A stretch of 64,000 nt of DNA from Lewinellaceae bacterium (GTDB lineage: Bacteria; Bacteroidota; Bacteroidia; Chitinophagales; Saprospiraceae), in assembly GCA_020636405.1 (NCBI GenBank), contig JACJXW010000005.1, positions 806,001 through 870,000 of the forward strand, given 5' to 3'. Made by a program: the position numbers and the translations under genes. The notes beneath the pieces are model-generated. The model was not told where the DNA came from. It made no database searches and was given only the letters and a program-made list of their open reading frames with translations. Of this stretch, positions 24,372 to 33,580 are shown one piece after another (the stretch's first letter is position 1; the number at the start of each line of letters is the position of its first letter).

Positions 24372-25667
24372 CTATGATTTTTGTCCTTGCCATTCCAATT
24401 CCACTTCCTCGGGGCTGGTATGCTGAATGATGGTGATCTTCACCTCGTAGTTTCCAATGGTGAAAGTTTGCCCTACGGAGGGCACATCCTGGGCGATCTG
24501 CAGAATGAGTCCGGCCAGCGTGACGTAGTCCACACTTTCCGGAAGTGGTTCGGGCAGGTATTGGTTGATCTCATCGACCGGGTTTTGGGCGAGGGCCCGG
24601 AACTTGTTGTCCCCGATCTTTTCCACAACGGGCATTTCGGAATCGTACTCGTCCTGTATTTCTCCCACCAGTTCCTCGAGGATGTCCTCCATGGTGATGA
24701 TGCCTACCGTGCCGCCAAACTCGCTGACGACCACCGCCAGTTGTGCCCGCTCGCGTTGGAACTGGCGCAACAGCGGCATGACTTTCCGGCTGACCGGGGT
24801 GAACAGTACCGGCCGGGCCAGGCTGCGCAGGGTGGGATTTTCATTTCGGAGGGCTGCCGCCAGCAGGTCTTTGGCAGTGACGAAGCCGAAAATGTTGTCG
24901 ATGTTCTTTTCGTATACCGGAAAACGGGAGTATCCCTCCTCCAGGGCCGTTTCGATGGCCTTTTCGAGCGGGGTTTCCGCGTCCAGGGCGATGATCTGGG
25001 TACGCGGTTTCAGCACTTGCCGGACCAGGCGGTCGTCGAAATCAAAGACATTCTGGATCAGCTCGCGCTCCGAAGACTGGATGGCGCCGCCTTCGGCGCT
25101 CTCGGCGATGATCAGTTTCAGCTCCTCCTCGGAGTGCACCTCGGCATGAGGTACCGGCTCGATGCCGATCAGTTTCAGAAAAGCATTGGCTATGCCGTTG
25201 AGCAATTTGATGGGCCAGGCGAAAATGAAGTAGAACACCCGCAGCGGAATAGAGGTCAGCAGCGTGGTTTGGGTGGGGAAACGGATGGCCAGCGACTTGG
25301 GCGCCAGCTCCCCGAAAACGATGTGCAGAACGGTGATCAGCGCAAAGGAAGTGGGCAGGGCGATCTGATGGGCCGCAGCCTCGCTCATTTCTACCCCGAG
25401 GGCGTGCATGGTAGCCAGGATGATCTCGGAGACCACGCCTTCCCCGATCCAGCCCAGGCCCAGGCTGGCCAGGGTGATGCCCAGCTGGGTGGCCGCCAGG
25501 TAGGCGTCGAGGTTGCCGATGACGGATGCTGCCACCCGAGCTGCCAGGTTCTTCTGTGTACGCACCTGTATCTGAGAGGTGCGTACTTTGACAATGGCAA
25601 ATTCGGCGGCGACAAAAAAGCCGTTGAGCAGAACGAGAAATAAAGTGAGAAGGATATTGCCTAGCAT
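24372..25667 (-). CDS. CNNM/CorC-type hemolysin-family membrane protein
   Basis: This 431-residue protein shows the order DUF21 membrane domain, two CBS domains, CorC_HlyC domain. The N-terminal 200 residues hold four hydrophobic segments (LLTLFLVLLNGFFVAAEFAIV, then TSFALITVLHIVFGELAPKSLA). CBS pairs follow (MKP-like VLKPRTQIIALDAE, GYSRFPVYEKNIDNIFGFV). The C-terminal domain contains FGGTVGIITMEDILEELVGEI. Relatives are implicated in Mg2+/Co2+ efflux. It is separated by 97 bases from mce and may be an independent transcript. Confidence 0.93.
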   Translation of the reverse strand: MLGNILLTLFLVLLNGFFVAAEFAIVKVRTSQIQVRTQKNLAARVAASVIGNLDAYLAATQLGITLASLGLGWIGEGVVSEIILATMHALGVEMSEAAAHQIALPTSFALITVLHIVFGELAPKSLAIRFPTQTTLLTSIPLRVFYFIFAWPIKLLNGIANAFLKLIGIEPVPHAEVHSEEELKLIIAESAEGGAIQSSERELIQNVFDFDDRLVRQVLKPRTQIIALDAETPLEKAIETALEEGYSRFPVYEKNIDNIFGFVTAKDLLAAALRNENPTLRSLARPVLFTPVSRKVMPLLRQFQRERAQLAVVVSEFGGTVGIITMEDILEELVGEIQDEYDSEMPVVEKIGDNKFRALAQNPVDEINQYLPEPLPESVDYVTLAGLILQIAQDVPSVGQTFTIGNYEVKITIIQHTSPEEVELEWQGQKS

Positions 25668-25884
25668 GTGTTATTATATGATTTGAGAACTGGGGGCGAA
25701 ATTTATCTCCTGGTCGTTGGGCGCCCATCAGAGGCCGGCAACGTACAACAAACAACCGAATAACCTGTAGCCCAACCCTAAATGTGAGAATTTTTTCAAA
25801 AAAAATATGCTTCAAGGGTAGGATTTCCCCTTTTCCGGGAATACAGAAATTTGAACCTTTTCGTTATTACTCCAAAATCATCCG

Positions 25885-28257
25885 ATGAAACAGCTATTTA
25901 CCCTTTGTTTTACCCTCTGGTTATGCGTTCCTCTGTCCAATGCCCAGAAATTCACCATTAGCGGTTATGTACGGGACGCCGGCTCCGGCGAGCCCCTCAT
26001 CAGCGCCAACGTTTACGAAAGCCGGAGCGGGGCGGGCGCGGTTACGAATACCTATGGTTTTTTCAGCCTGACTTTACCCTCCGATTCCGTTAACCTCTCT
26101 TTTTCCTACATCGGCTATGAAACCAGCCGACAGGCCCTGTACCTGGACAAGGACATCAGCCTGAACATCGGCCTGGCCGGCGCCGTGCAACTGGAAGAGG
26201 TGGTCGTCTCCTCCAACCGCAACGGCGCCCGTATTGAAGAACGGACCCAGATGAGCCAGATCGACATTCCCGTGGCCCAGATCAAAAAGGTGCCGGCCCT
26301 GCTGGGGGAGGTCGACGTGCTCAAAGCCCTTCAGCTGCTGCCCGGGGTGCAATCAGGCGGCGAAGGGCAGACCGGCCTGTACGTGCGTGGCGGCAGCCCC
26401 GACCAGAACCTGGTGCTGCTCGATGGGGTGCCGGTCTACAACGTCTCCCACCTGTTGGGCATCTTCTCCGTTTTCAACGCCGACGCCATCAAGAACGTTA
26501 CCCTCACAAAGGGCGGCTTCCCGGCGCGATACGGAGGGCGCCTGTCCTCCGTCCTGGAGATCAACATGAAGGAGGGCAACCTGCAGGAGTTCCACGGGGA
26601 AGGCGCCATCGGGCTGATCGCCTCCAAGCTGGCTCTGGAAGGGCCCATCATCAAAGATAAAACCTCCTTCCTTATCTCCGGCCGGCGCACTTACGCCGAC
26701 CTGATCTTCAAGCCCATCATCAACGCCAATGAGGAGCCGGGGACCGACCTCGATGTAGCCCTTTACTTCTACGACCTCAATGCTAAGGTACAGCACAAGA
26801 TCAATGACAAACACCGGCTGTTCCTCAGCGGGTATTTCGGCTCCGACGTCTTCGCCAACGAGTTCAAAGAAGAAGGCGGCCGCTTCAAGGGAGGCATCGA
26901 CTGGGGCAACATCATCTCCGCCCTGCGTTGGAACTGGCAGCTCAACAATAAGCTCTTCGCAAATACCACCCTGACCTACAGCCGCTACAAGATCGACATC
27001 CTGGCCGAGTTCGAAGACCGCTTCGAAGGGCAAACCGAAACCTATTCCGCCAAATACTTCTCCGGGATCGAAGACCTGGCGGCACGGGTGGACTTCGACT
27101 TTATTCCCAGCCCCAGCCATTACATCCGCTTTGGGGCTTCGGCCACCAACCACCGCTACGAGCCGGGCGCCCTGGCGGTGAATGCCGAATTTGCCGAGGA
27201 ACAATTCGATACCCTGGTCGGCTCCCAGAACGCCCACAGCAATGAGTTTACCCTCTACCTGGAAGACGATATGCAGCTGGGTGCACTGAAAGCCAACCTG
27301 GGCGTGCACGCTTCTGCCTTTGCCGTGAACGGGAAGTTCTACTCTTCCCTGCAGCCGCGCCTGGGCCTTCGGTACCTGCTCGACAACAACTGGTCGCTCA
27401 AGGGGTCCTTCGCCACCATGGCCCAGTACATCAACCTGCTGACCAGCGAGTCCTTCAGCCTGCCCACCGACCTGTGGGTGCCCAGCACCGCCCGCATCAA
27501 ACCACAGCAAAGCTGGCAGGCCGCCCTGGGCGCCGCGCGCACCTTCGGAGATGATTATGAGGTCAGCCTCGAGGGGTACTACAAGCAGATGCACAATGTG
27601 ATCTCCTATAAGGAGGGCGCCAGCTTCCTGTTCGGACTGGAAAACGACTGGCAGGAAAAAGTGACCCAGGGAGAGGGCGAAAGCTACGGGCTGGAGGTTT
27701 TTATTCAGAAAAAGAGCGGCCGTGTATCCGGCTGGCTGGGCTATACCCTGAGCTGGAACTGGCGGGAGTTCGATGAGATCAACAGCGGCCGGCGCTTCCC
27801 TTTCCGGTATGACCGCCGCCACGACGTTTCCCTGGTGCTCAACTACGAACCGGATGAAAAGGTAACTTTTGCATTGGCCTGGGTTTACGGCACCGGCAAC
27901 GCCGTTACCCTGAGCACTTTCCGTTATCCGCACGACGTATATGGCTCCGGTGAGTTTCCCAACCCATTTTTCGGTAACGCAGAGATAGAATCCGGAGGCC
28001 AGAAGAACGCTTTCCGAATGACGGATTACCACCGCCTCGACCTGAGTATGCAACTTCACAAGAAGAAACCGAAGTGGGAACGCACCTGGGTGCTGGGCGT
28101 CTACAATGCCTATTTTCACCGAAACCCCTATTACATGACCCTGGACCGGGAGACGGTGTTCGACACCGAAACAGGACAGTCCTACGAGCAGCGGCGATTC
28201 CGGGAGGTGAGCATCCTGCCGCTCATTCCTTCGATCTCCTATCAGTTTAAATTCTAA
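25885..28257 (+). CDS. TonB-dependent outer-membrane receptor with carboxypeptidase-regulatory-like domain
   Basis: This 790-residue protein has a signal peptide (MKQLFTLCFTLWLCVPLSNAQ) and a carboxypeptidase-D regulatory-like domain (about residues 23-100, SGYVRDAGSGEPLISANVY). The plug domain contains VDVLKALQLLPGVQSGGEG, then LYVRGGSPDQNLVLLDGVPVYN. The rest is a 22-strand type barrel ending in aromatic SYQFKF. Such receptors import substrates across the outer membrane with TonB energy. The partner DUF4249 lipoprotein starts 48 bases later, a frequent Bacteroidota pairing that plays a role analogous to SusC/SusD; the substrate is not known. Confidence 0.95.
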   Translation: MKQLFTLCFTLWLCVPLSNAQKFTISGYVRDAGSGEPLISANVYESRSGAGAVTNTYGFFSLTLPSDSVNLSFSYIGYETSRQALYLDKDISLNIGLAGAVQLEEVVVSSNRNGARIEERTQMSQIDIPVAQIKKVPALLGEVDVLKALQLLPGVQSGGEGQTGLYVRGGSPDQNLVLLDGVPVYNVSHLLGIFSVFNADAIKNVTLTKGGFPARYGGRLSSVLEINMKEGNLQEFHGEGAIGLIASKLALEGPIIKDKTSFLISGRRTYADLIFKPIINANEEPGTDLDVALYFYDLNAKVQHKINDKHRLFLSGYFGSDVFANEFKEEGGRFKGGIDWGNIISALRWNWQLNNKLFANTTLTYSRYKIDILAEFEDRFEGQTETYSAKYFSGIEDLAARVDFDFIPSPSHYIRFGASATNHRYEPGALAVNAEFAEEQFDTLVGSQNAHSNEFTLYLEDDMQLGALKANLGVHASAFAVNGKFYSSLQPRLGLRYLLDNNWSLKGSFATMAQYINLLTSESFSLPTDLWVPSTARIKPQQSWQAALGAARTFGDDYEVSLEGYYKQMHNVISYKEGASFLFGLENDWQEKVTQGEGESYGLEVFIQKKSGRVSGWLGYTLSWNWREFDEINSGRRFPFRYDRRHDVSLVLNYEPDEKVTFALAWVYGTGNAVTLSTFRYPHDVYGSGEFPNPFFGNAEIESGGQKNAFRMTDYHRLDLSMQLHKKKPKWERTWVLGVYNAYFHRNPYYMTLDRETVFDTETGQSYEQRRFREVSILPLIPSISYQFKF

Positions 28258-28305
28258 GCGGAAGGCCCAGCTTGGAGATCCATTGCATAAGAATAACAAT
28301 CAACT

Positions 28306-29274
28306 ATGAAAAATATAACGATTATAAATGTAATGATTATAAAAGTAATCATTATAAAAATAACGACCCTCGGGTTTGTCCTGGCACTCTTTAGCGGTTG
28401 CGGTTCCGACAGTTTCAGCCAGGTGGTAGAAGTAGATATTCCGGCGCACGAATCCCGGCTGGTGCTCAATGCCCGGTTTTCCAGCCTGGACACCAATGTC
28501 ACCGTTTTGGTGGCCAACAGCCTGGGTATTCTGGATACTTCAGGTTATGACATTCCGGAGGCAGCTAAGGTGCGCCTTTTCCGGGACGATGAACTGCTGG
28601 GAGGCGATTTTACCTACTGGCCGGAACGGTTGAAGTTCTTCCTCGCGCTGGACGAGCCGCTGGGCCCGGCTTCCCACCTGTATCGAATGGAAGTGGAGGC
28701 CCCGGGTTATGAGCCCATTTTTGCCGAGCAGCGCATGCCGGTTCCTGTGCCGATCCAGTCGCTGCGTTTTGAAAAGGACGGCGCCATTGACGATGAAGGG
28801 CGCCGCGCCGATGGTATCGAGATACAGTTTACAGATCCGGCGGAGGAAGAGAATTATTATGCGCTGGAATTTTACTACGACTTTTTTGTCGTGCAACCCG
28901 AAGGAGACACCATTGTTTATCGCAATTCTTTATATGCCAGCACCCTGGATCAGGTCATCCAGTATGGCTATACCTATGAGCAGCTTTTTACCGATAAATC
29001 GTTCGACGGCAGTTCCTACACGGTGAGCCTCTACCTGTACAAAGGGGCCATCCCCGATGATATTGTGCCAGGCGCCGGGCTGAGCCTCCGCCTGTATGCG
29101 CGGCTGTACAGCTTGTCCAGGGATGCTTTTCTGTACGACCTTTCCCTCCGGCAGTACCACGACGCCCGGGACAATCCCTTCGCCGAGCCGGTGACGGTAC
29201 ACGGAAATATCGAAGGAGGATATGGGATTTTTGCGCTGAGTTCGGTGGCGGAGGCCAGTGTGGTGATTGATTAG
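28306..29274 (+). CDS. DUF4249-domain lipoprotein paired with the TonB receptor
   Basis: This 322-residue protein has a hydrophobic N-terminus that is oddly repetitive (alternating Ile, Lys, Met: MKNITIINVMIIKVIIIK) before a lipobox-like LFSGCGSD. The mature part is beta-rich, as expected for DUF4249 (ESRLVLNARFSSLDTNVTV, LFRDDELLGGDF, YRMEVEAPGYEPIFAEQ). It probably sits on the outer membrane beside its receptor. The first 20 codons are nearly all AT (aaa/ata/att/gta), suggesting that a simple-sequence expansion lengthened the signal region; the true start may be a later ATG. Confidence 0.9.
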   Translation: MKNITIINVMIIKVIIIKITTLGFVLALFSGCGSDSFSQVVEVDIPAHESRLVLNARFSSLDTNVTVLVANSLGILDTSGYDIPEAAKVRLFRDDELLGGDFTYWPERLKFFLALDEPLGPASHLYRMEVEAPGYEPIFAEQRMPVPVPIQSLRFEKDGAIDDEGRRADGIEIQFTDPAEEENYYALEFYYDFFVVQPEGDTIVYRNSLYASTLDQVIQYGYTYEQLFTDKSFDGSSYTVSLYLYKGAIPDDIVPGAGLSLRLYARLYSLSRDAFLYDLSLRQYHDARDNPFAEPVTVHGNIEGGYGIFALSSVAEASVVID

Positions 29275-29318
29275 TTGATGGGTTGATTGATTGGGCAGGC
29301 CTCAATCAACCCATCAAC
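29274..29318. terminator. Bidirectional terminator-like hairpin between convergent genes
   Basis: A perfect 17-base inverted repeat has left arm GTTGATGGGTTGATTGA (29274-29290), an 11-base loop, and right arm at 29302-29318. It lies between the stop of the DUF4249 gene (29274) and the stop of the lytic transglycosylase on the other strand (29328). Position between convergent genes supports a shared terminator, though it lacks a long T-tract. A related but imperfect structure lies at 23808-23859. Confidence 0.6.
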
Positions 29319-29327
29319 CCAATAAAC

Positions 29328-30281
29328 CTACTTCGGCACCCTGATCTCATACGTTTTCCCGCTGCGGTTGGGCAGCTTGGAATCCATTAGCCAGGGGTTG
29401 TACACCTTGAGCATGCGGTAGGAGGTGCCATGTTCACGAGCGAAGTCGCCCAGGTTTTCGATCGGGGTATTCACTTCAATGGACTTATAGTCTTCAAGCG
29501 GCGGGTAGCGCTCGTCGGTATCTAGGTAGAAGCCAAAATCCTGGGGGCGGCTGAGGATCTCTTTGATGGCTACCAGCCGGAAGACATAGCGGGAGGTTTC
29601 TGAGCCCAGGTTGAGGTCGTAGTAAGTTTCGGCGCGCTGCTCTTCCATTTCGCGGGTAATGCGCGACAGGCCGGCGTTGTAAGCTGCTGCGGCCAGGGTC
29701 CAGCTGTTCAGGCGTCGGTAGTAGTCTTTGAGCAGTTCGCAGGCGGCCTGGGTAGATTTTTCCAGGTGGTAGCGCTCGTCCACTTCCCGGTTGGTTTCCA
29801 GGCCGTATTGTTCTGCGGTACCGTTCATGAACTGCCAGATGCCGCGGGCGCCGGCCGGGGAGACTTCATTGCGGAGGCTGCTCTCCGCCACGGCCAGGTA
29901 TTTGAAGTCTTCGGGGATGCCGTTTTCCCGCAGGATGCGTTCTATGGTTGGGAAGTATTTGTGTGCGTTTTTAATGTTGAGGACTGTAGTCGAATGCCAG
30001 TAGGTGTTGACCAGGAGTTCGCGATCCAGCCGCTCGGCTACGTCAAAATTGTCCATCGGCAGCTTTTCACCGGCAAACTCGAAAGGCTTGTTCAGGTCAA
30101 CGGCCTTGATGACCTGGGGAATGCTGTCATTTTCCCTGGCTGTTTCCGCTTTTTCGCCCAGCTTCCCGGAGTAGGAAGCAAATATCGCAATGGTCAGGAA
30201 CGCGGCCATGGCCAGCGTGTAGTAGTGCAGTGCCTTATGCATGGTTCTCGAAATTTTCGGGAAAGCGGCATCCGCTTTCAT
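29328..30281 (-). CDS. Membrane-anchored lytic transglycosylase
   Basis: From the ATG at 30281 (preceded by TTTGAGGAAA) this is 317 residues; an alternative start is the ATG at 30242, nearer the membrane segment LAMAAFLTIAIFASYSG. The SLT (lysozyme-like) domain is clear: FKYLAVAESSLRNEVSPAGA with the catalytic Glu, GIWQFMNGTAEQYGLE, and LAAAAYNAGLSRI. A LysM-like end follows (LGDFAREHGTSYRMLKVYN, then ...YEIRVPK). It cleaves the glycan strands of peptidoglycan in the periplasm. It converges with the DUF4249 gene across the 29274-29318 hairpin. Confidence 0.93.
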   Translation of the reverse strand: MKADAAFPKISRTMHKALHYYTLAMAAFLTIAIFASYSGKLGEKAETARENDSIPQVIKAVDLNKPFEFAGEKLPMDNFDVAERLDRELLVNTYWHSTTVLNIKNAHKYFPTIERILRENGIPEDFKYLAVAESSLRNEVSPAGARGIWQFMNGTAEQYGLETNREVDERYHLEKSTQAACELLKDYYRRLNSWTLAAAAYNAGLSRITREMEEQRAETYYDLNLGSETSRYVFRLVAIKEILSRPQDFGFYLDTDERYPPLEDYKSIEVNTPIENLGDFAREHGTSYRMLKVYNPWLMDSKLPNRSGKTYEIRVPK

Positions 30282-30471
30282 TTTCCTCAAATGTGATTGT
30301 ACTGAAATGTCCTTTACGGGTTGGTTTGTTTTGTCGCTGCGCTTATGGCCCTATTTTAGTGGTTGAAAACCGGAACTCAGCAGGGCTTACTATTAAATAC
30401 GCTATGGGTTGTTGGGATGATACAACAATATAAAGCTTTTTTTTGGGGAAATGAAAGAGGAAGGATTGTTG

Positions 30472-30577
30472 ATTTGCGATGTTTGATTTTTGATGTTCGA
30501 TGTAGAGCCCAGAGGAACGGCCGCAACAGGCAAATCGAGCATCGCAAATCCAAAATCAAAAATCAAGAATCGCAAAT
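30472..30577. repeat. Long inverted repeat between the transglycosylase and DUF2480 genes
   Basis: The left arm at 30472-30494 (ATTTGCGATGTTTGATTTTT...) pairs with the right arm at 30555-30577 over 23 bases with two mismatches. A second, inner pair, GATGTTCGAT (30491) with ATCGAGCATC (30535), continues the stem. The unit GATTTTTGAT-type sequence recurs, so it looks built from smaller repeats. The right arm ends three bases before the DUF2480 stop. The rest of the 298-base gap (30282-30579) has no visible gene. It could be a terminator for DUF2480 or a REP-like element. Confidence 0.6.
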
Positions 30578-30579
30578 CC

Positions 30580-31110
30580 TTACTTCCCTTCCCTAGGTTT
30601 CTTATAGATCGGCACCGTCGAGCAAGGTTCTCCGAACATGATGCTTTTGGCCAGTGGCCGCAGCCGTTTGGCCAGTTCCAGATAAGCATTAGCAGGAATG
30701 GGTTTGTTGTCGGTACAGCCCTTAATGATGATGCGCTCGTCGCGGTATTTTTCTATGTCGAGGGCGGCCAGGGTTTTGGTATAAAAAGCCAGGTAGTAGT
30801 CCTTTTCTTCACCCTGGAAGACGTCGGCAGCGTAGGGGGCGGCATAGGAGGCCACCAGCATGTAGGACCACATGGGCAGAATGGCGTCGGTGGAGCAGTA
30901 TACCAGCAGGATCTTTCCGGTGTACTGTTCCCAGTCGTGGGCGGCCATGGCCTCACGGAAGTCCTTTTCTTTCAGAAGGAGTTCGCGAAAGAGGTAGTCT
31001 TTAAGGTCCAGCTTTGCGATCTCTGCCTTAGGGAAGAATTCCTCCAGCTTGAGCGTGATCAGCCCGCTGGCGGCTACTTTATTGACTAACGGTTTGTCGG
31101 TGGTGCTCAT
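30580..31110 (-). CDS. DUF2480-family protein
   Basis: From the ATG at 31110 this is 176 residues: MSTTDKPLVNKVAASGLITL, then LDLKDYLFRELLLKEKDFREA, LVYCSTDAILPMWSYMLVAS and IIIKGCTDNKPIP. This is the characteristic Bacteroidota DUF2480 pattern, including two conserved Cys and a GEPCSTVPI C-terminus. The function of the family is unknown; conserved Cys and His/Asp suggest a redox or metal role. It is cytoplasmic. It lies 33 bases after scpB on the same strand and may be cotranscribed. Confidence 0.9.
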   Translation of the reverse strand: MSTTDKPLVNKVAASGLITLKLEEFFPKAEIAKLDLKDYLFRELLLKEKDFREAMAAHDWEQYTGKILLVYCSTDAILPMWSYMLVASYAAPYAADVFQGEEKDYYLAFYTKTLAALDIEKYRDERIIIKGCTDNKPIPANAYLELAKRLRPLAKSIMFGEPCSTVPIYKKPREGK

Positions 31111-31143
31111 ATTATTCAATCATTCAATCATTCAGTCCTTCAT

Positions 31144-31740
31144 TTACTCCTCCTCACTTCTATCCGGCACATCCTCCTCAATAGGCGCCTGTTCGCCGAT
31201 CATGAAGTCGGACTCCTTAAATTCCTTGGGTTTGGGCAGGTCGCGCAGGCTCTTCAGGCCGAAGTAATCCATAAATTTATCGCTGGTGCCATAGAGCAAC
31301 GGGCGGCCCGGTCCTTCGTCGCGCCCTACAATAGCAACAAGTTCCTTTTCCAATAGTTTTTGGATGGAATAATCGCAACTCACCCCGCGGATGCGCTCCA
31401 TTTCCGTTTTGGTCACCGGCTGCTTATAGGCAATGATGGACAGCGTCTCCAGCGCCGCCCGGGAGAGGCGCCTGCGGGTGGTCTGCCGCAGGTAGGCGCC
31501 TACGGTGTTGTGGAAAGCGGGTTTGGTCAGAAACTGGTAGCCCTCGGCAATTTCGTTGATGGAAAAGGCGTAGTCATCCTGTTCGTAACGTTCCTTCAGC
31601 CGGCCGATAGCCTCCAGCAGCTCTTCTTCGGTAAAGGAAACTTCCATCACCTCCTCCAGGCAGCTCTTGATCTCCTGCAGCGTCACGGGCTGGTCGGTGG
31701 AGAAGATCAGGCTTTCGATGTGTTGTGCGAGTCGCTCCAT
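31144..31740 (-). CDS. scpB: Segregation and condensation protein B (ScpB)
   Basis: From the ATG at 31740 this is 198 residues with two tandem winged-helix domains: LAQHIESLIFSTDQPVTLQEI and YLRQTTRRRLSRAALETLSIIAYKQPVTKTEMERIRGVSCDYSIQKLLEK. It ends in an acidic tail. ScpB bridges the kleisin ScpA to the SMC dimer and is needed for chromosome condensation and segregation. No scpA is adjacent. The frame extending to 31806 is ignored because the family start is the LAQHIESLIF region. Confidence 0.93.
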   Translation of the reverse strand: MERLAQHIESLIFSTDQPVTLQEIKSCLEEVMEVSFTEEELLEAIGRLKERYEQDDYAFSINEIAEGYQFLTKPAFHNTVGAYLRQTTRRRLSRAALETLSIIAYKQPVTKTEMERIRGVSCDYSIQKLLEKELVAIVGRDEGPGRPLLYGTSDKFMDYFGLKSLRDLPKPKEFKESDFMIGEQAPIEEDVPDRSEEE

Positions 31741-32027
31741 GAGCGCAAAGATAATATTGTTTTGAGGTTTTCCGGTGCTTCCATGCCGGCCAGTGAAAAT
31801 CTTCAAATGGGGAAATTCATACCGCCCATTATTGTTTTGGCAGTTTGGTTTTTAATTCAAAAAGAGTAAATTCCATGTTGGATTTTAAGAAATAAATTGC
31901 AACATTGTTGGTTAATGACAAAATAACATTTCTTTGCCTTTCTATCGAAAATGCGCTTTATGTAACCAATAAATCTTTCTGATATGAAGTACATTATCTC
32001 TTTCACCTATTGAAAGAAATTTAATTT
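31741..32027. other. AT-rich intergenic stretch with a hairpin before an orphan gene
   Basis: This 287-base stretch is markedly more AT-rich than its surroundings, as is the following gene. Near its end a small inverted repeat (TCTTTCA at 31999 and TGAAAGA at 32011, 5-base loop) ends 10 bases before the ATG at 32028, so it could modulate ribosome access. No clear promoter pair was found and no other gene is visible. Confidence 0.5.
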
Positions 32028-32363
32028 ATGGATTCGAAGCATTCTCTTAACCGCCTTTACACTAGTATAAAAACCCTGGAAGCCAGTCCAGATAAACTTA
32101 TATTCAGGGACGAAAGAATAAAAAAACTGATAGGAAGAGTGTTGTGTGGGATAGGAGCGATCCTTATCTTTCTGACTATTCAGGGTTTTTTGCCTGAAAA
32201 ATTAGATGCTATCTTGCATTATGAAATATTGTTTTTGGGCTATTTCATAGGTATTCTAGGCTTGTTCCTGGTTAGCCGGTTAATGGCCTATATTCTAATA
32301 ATATTTTTAATTATAGGGCAAATTATAGGGGCTGTCCATGTATATTCTGCCTATCCGTTTTAG
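32028..32363 (+). CDS. Orphan small membrane protein in AT-rich DNA
   Basis: This 111-residue protein has a charged N-terminal segment (residues 1 to about 36) and three predicted membrane helices: VLCGIGAILIFLTIQGFL, ILFLGYFIGILGLFLVS and YILIIFLIIGQIIGAVHVYS. The family is not recognised. Base composition and codon choice (many A/T-ending codons) differ clearly from all neighbours, suggesting recent acquisition or relaxed selection. No partner gene is adjacent on this strand. Confidence 0.6.
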   Translation: MDSKHSLNRLYTSIKTLEASPDKLIFRDERIKKLIGRVLCGIGAILIFLTIQGFLPEKLDAILHYEILFLGYFIGILGLFLVSRLMAYILIIFLIIGQIIGAVHVYSAYPF

Positions 32364-32431
32364 AGTAAGGATGCGACAGAGGTGGAGTGCCTGCAACCAC
32401 GGAACAATCCAACAATTCAACTACCATGCCC

Positions 32432-33319
32432 CTACCAACACTCCCCCTCCGCCCTTTGCTGGAACGGCACCCCCCGCACCAGTCGCTTATAGGTCAGCTC
32501 GTTGGCAATCGCGTTGCGGCCCGGGCTGGCATCCTGGAAAAAGAAATCGGCCAGGCCGCCCACCCCTTTGATATCATAGGCTAAGGCCGCCAGGCATCGG
32601 ATGTGCGGCATTGACAGCTCCGGGTGCAGCTGGGCATGGCGCTCCTGGGCGAGGAGCTTGTATTTTTCGATCTGCTCTTCAGAGGGCTTGTCGAGCAGCA
32701 AATCCCAGATGGCGGGGCGGTTGGTTACGAATCGCAGGTGGAATTCATCCGCCTCGTTTAGCGGCATACCGTATGCCAGAATGATGGGGGTGTCAGATGG
32801 CCAGGCCAACTCGGCTTGCTGTACCTTTCCATCGGCTACAAAGGAGAAAAGGATAAGAGAGCCGCCCTTGGTAGGTTGGAGGCGGTCGATGCGGGCAATG
32901 GTTTCCCGTCCGAAATCAGCCAGTAATTCCTCTCGTTGAGCGGACTTCTGTTTGGCGTCGAAGCGGAGAAAAAATGTCGTGAAAAGGGCGATAATGACGC
33001 CCATTGCGCCGAAGAAGAACAGCGTCTGCCGCCAGTGTTTTTTCTCTACGGTCTTGCGTTGCCGGTTGCGGGGCGTGTCGGCCTTGCGGTTGATGTCGAA
33101 GCCATACCGGAACTGGCCGCCCTTCTTCTCAATGGTCAGCTCGCACAGCTCATCGTCCAGGAACAAGGGGTAGGTCTTGTCCTCCAGCACATTGAAATCG
33201 ATAATCACCACACGGAGGTTGCAATACACCACCAGGTGCCCTGTTTTGGAACCATGGTAAATGCCAACCGTATATTTCCGGCCGGTGTCGCTTACGTATG
33301 TCCAGTTGAGTTGCGCCAA
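32432..33319 (-). CDS. Uncharacterised single-pass membrane protein
   Basis: This 295-residue protein starts at a TTG at 33319; an in-frame stop three codons upstream rules out a longer form, and no ATG is near. Residues 1 to about 90 are a beta-rich N-terminal part (WTYVSDTGRKYTVGIYHGSKTGHL). A basic stretch (NRQRKTVEKKHWRQ) then leads to one membrane helix (TLFFFGAMGVIIALFTTFF), and the remaining 180 residues are on the far side. The family is unknown. It is divergent from the PaaY-like gene, with 261 bases between them. Confidence 0.7.
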   Translation of the reverse strand: MAQLNWTYVSDTGRKYTVGIYHGSKTGHLVVYCNLRVVIIDFNVLEDKTYPLFLDDELCELTIEKKGGQFRYGFDINRKADTPRNRQRKTVEKKHWRQTLFFFGAMGVIIALFTTFFLRFDAKQKSAQREELLADFGRETIARIDRLQPTKGGSLILFSFVADGKVQQAELAWPSDTPIILAYGMPLNEADEFHLRFVTNRPAIWDLLLDKPSEEQIEKYKLLAQERHAQLHPELSMPHIRCLAALAYDIKGVGGLADFFFQDASPGRNAIANELTYKRLVRGVPFQQRAEGECW

Positions 33320-33462
33320 AAACGGTTAAAGTTGTTTGCTGAAAAAATGAGAGCAGGGCTGTATAATTGATACAAAAGATACGCTGGTAGGTTGGATTTT
33401 GTGGCATCCACCCGGAATTTTAACAACCTACGTTTCGAAAACGGTTAAGCGGACAGGTAAAA

Positions 33463-33493
33463 TTTGTAAACCTCTTCGGGCCGTGTATATTTG
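33463..33493 (+). promoter_or_regulatory. Bacteroidota-type promoter of the PaaY-like gene
   Basis: TTTG at 33463-33466, 19 bases, then TATATTTG at 33486-33493: an exact match to the Bacteroidota -33 / -7 arrangement (TTTG-N19-TAnnTTTG). The transcript would start near 33500, leaving a leader of about 80 bases before the ATG at 33581. The rest of the 33320-33580 gap shows no gene. Confidence 0.75.
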
Positions 33494-33580
33494 CACTCTG
33501 TTTGGATGCCCGGAACAAGTATGAAATAATAACGTATAATAATAAGCCAAATACACTAACCAATAAAACCACATTTTCTC

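Noticed and set aside
24381..25643. Plus-strand open frame over the CNNM/CorC-type gene
   Set aside because: The minus strand shows DUF21, CBS and CorC motifs; the opposite frame shows no motif.
26353..28299. 648-codon minus-strand open frame over the TonB receptor
   Set aside because: The plus-strand TonB receptor has a signal peptide, plug and barrel motifs; the antisense frame has none and is a composition effect.
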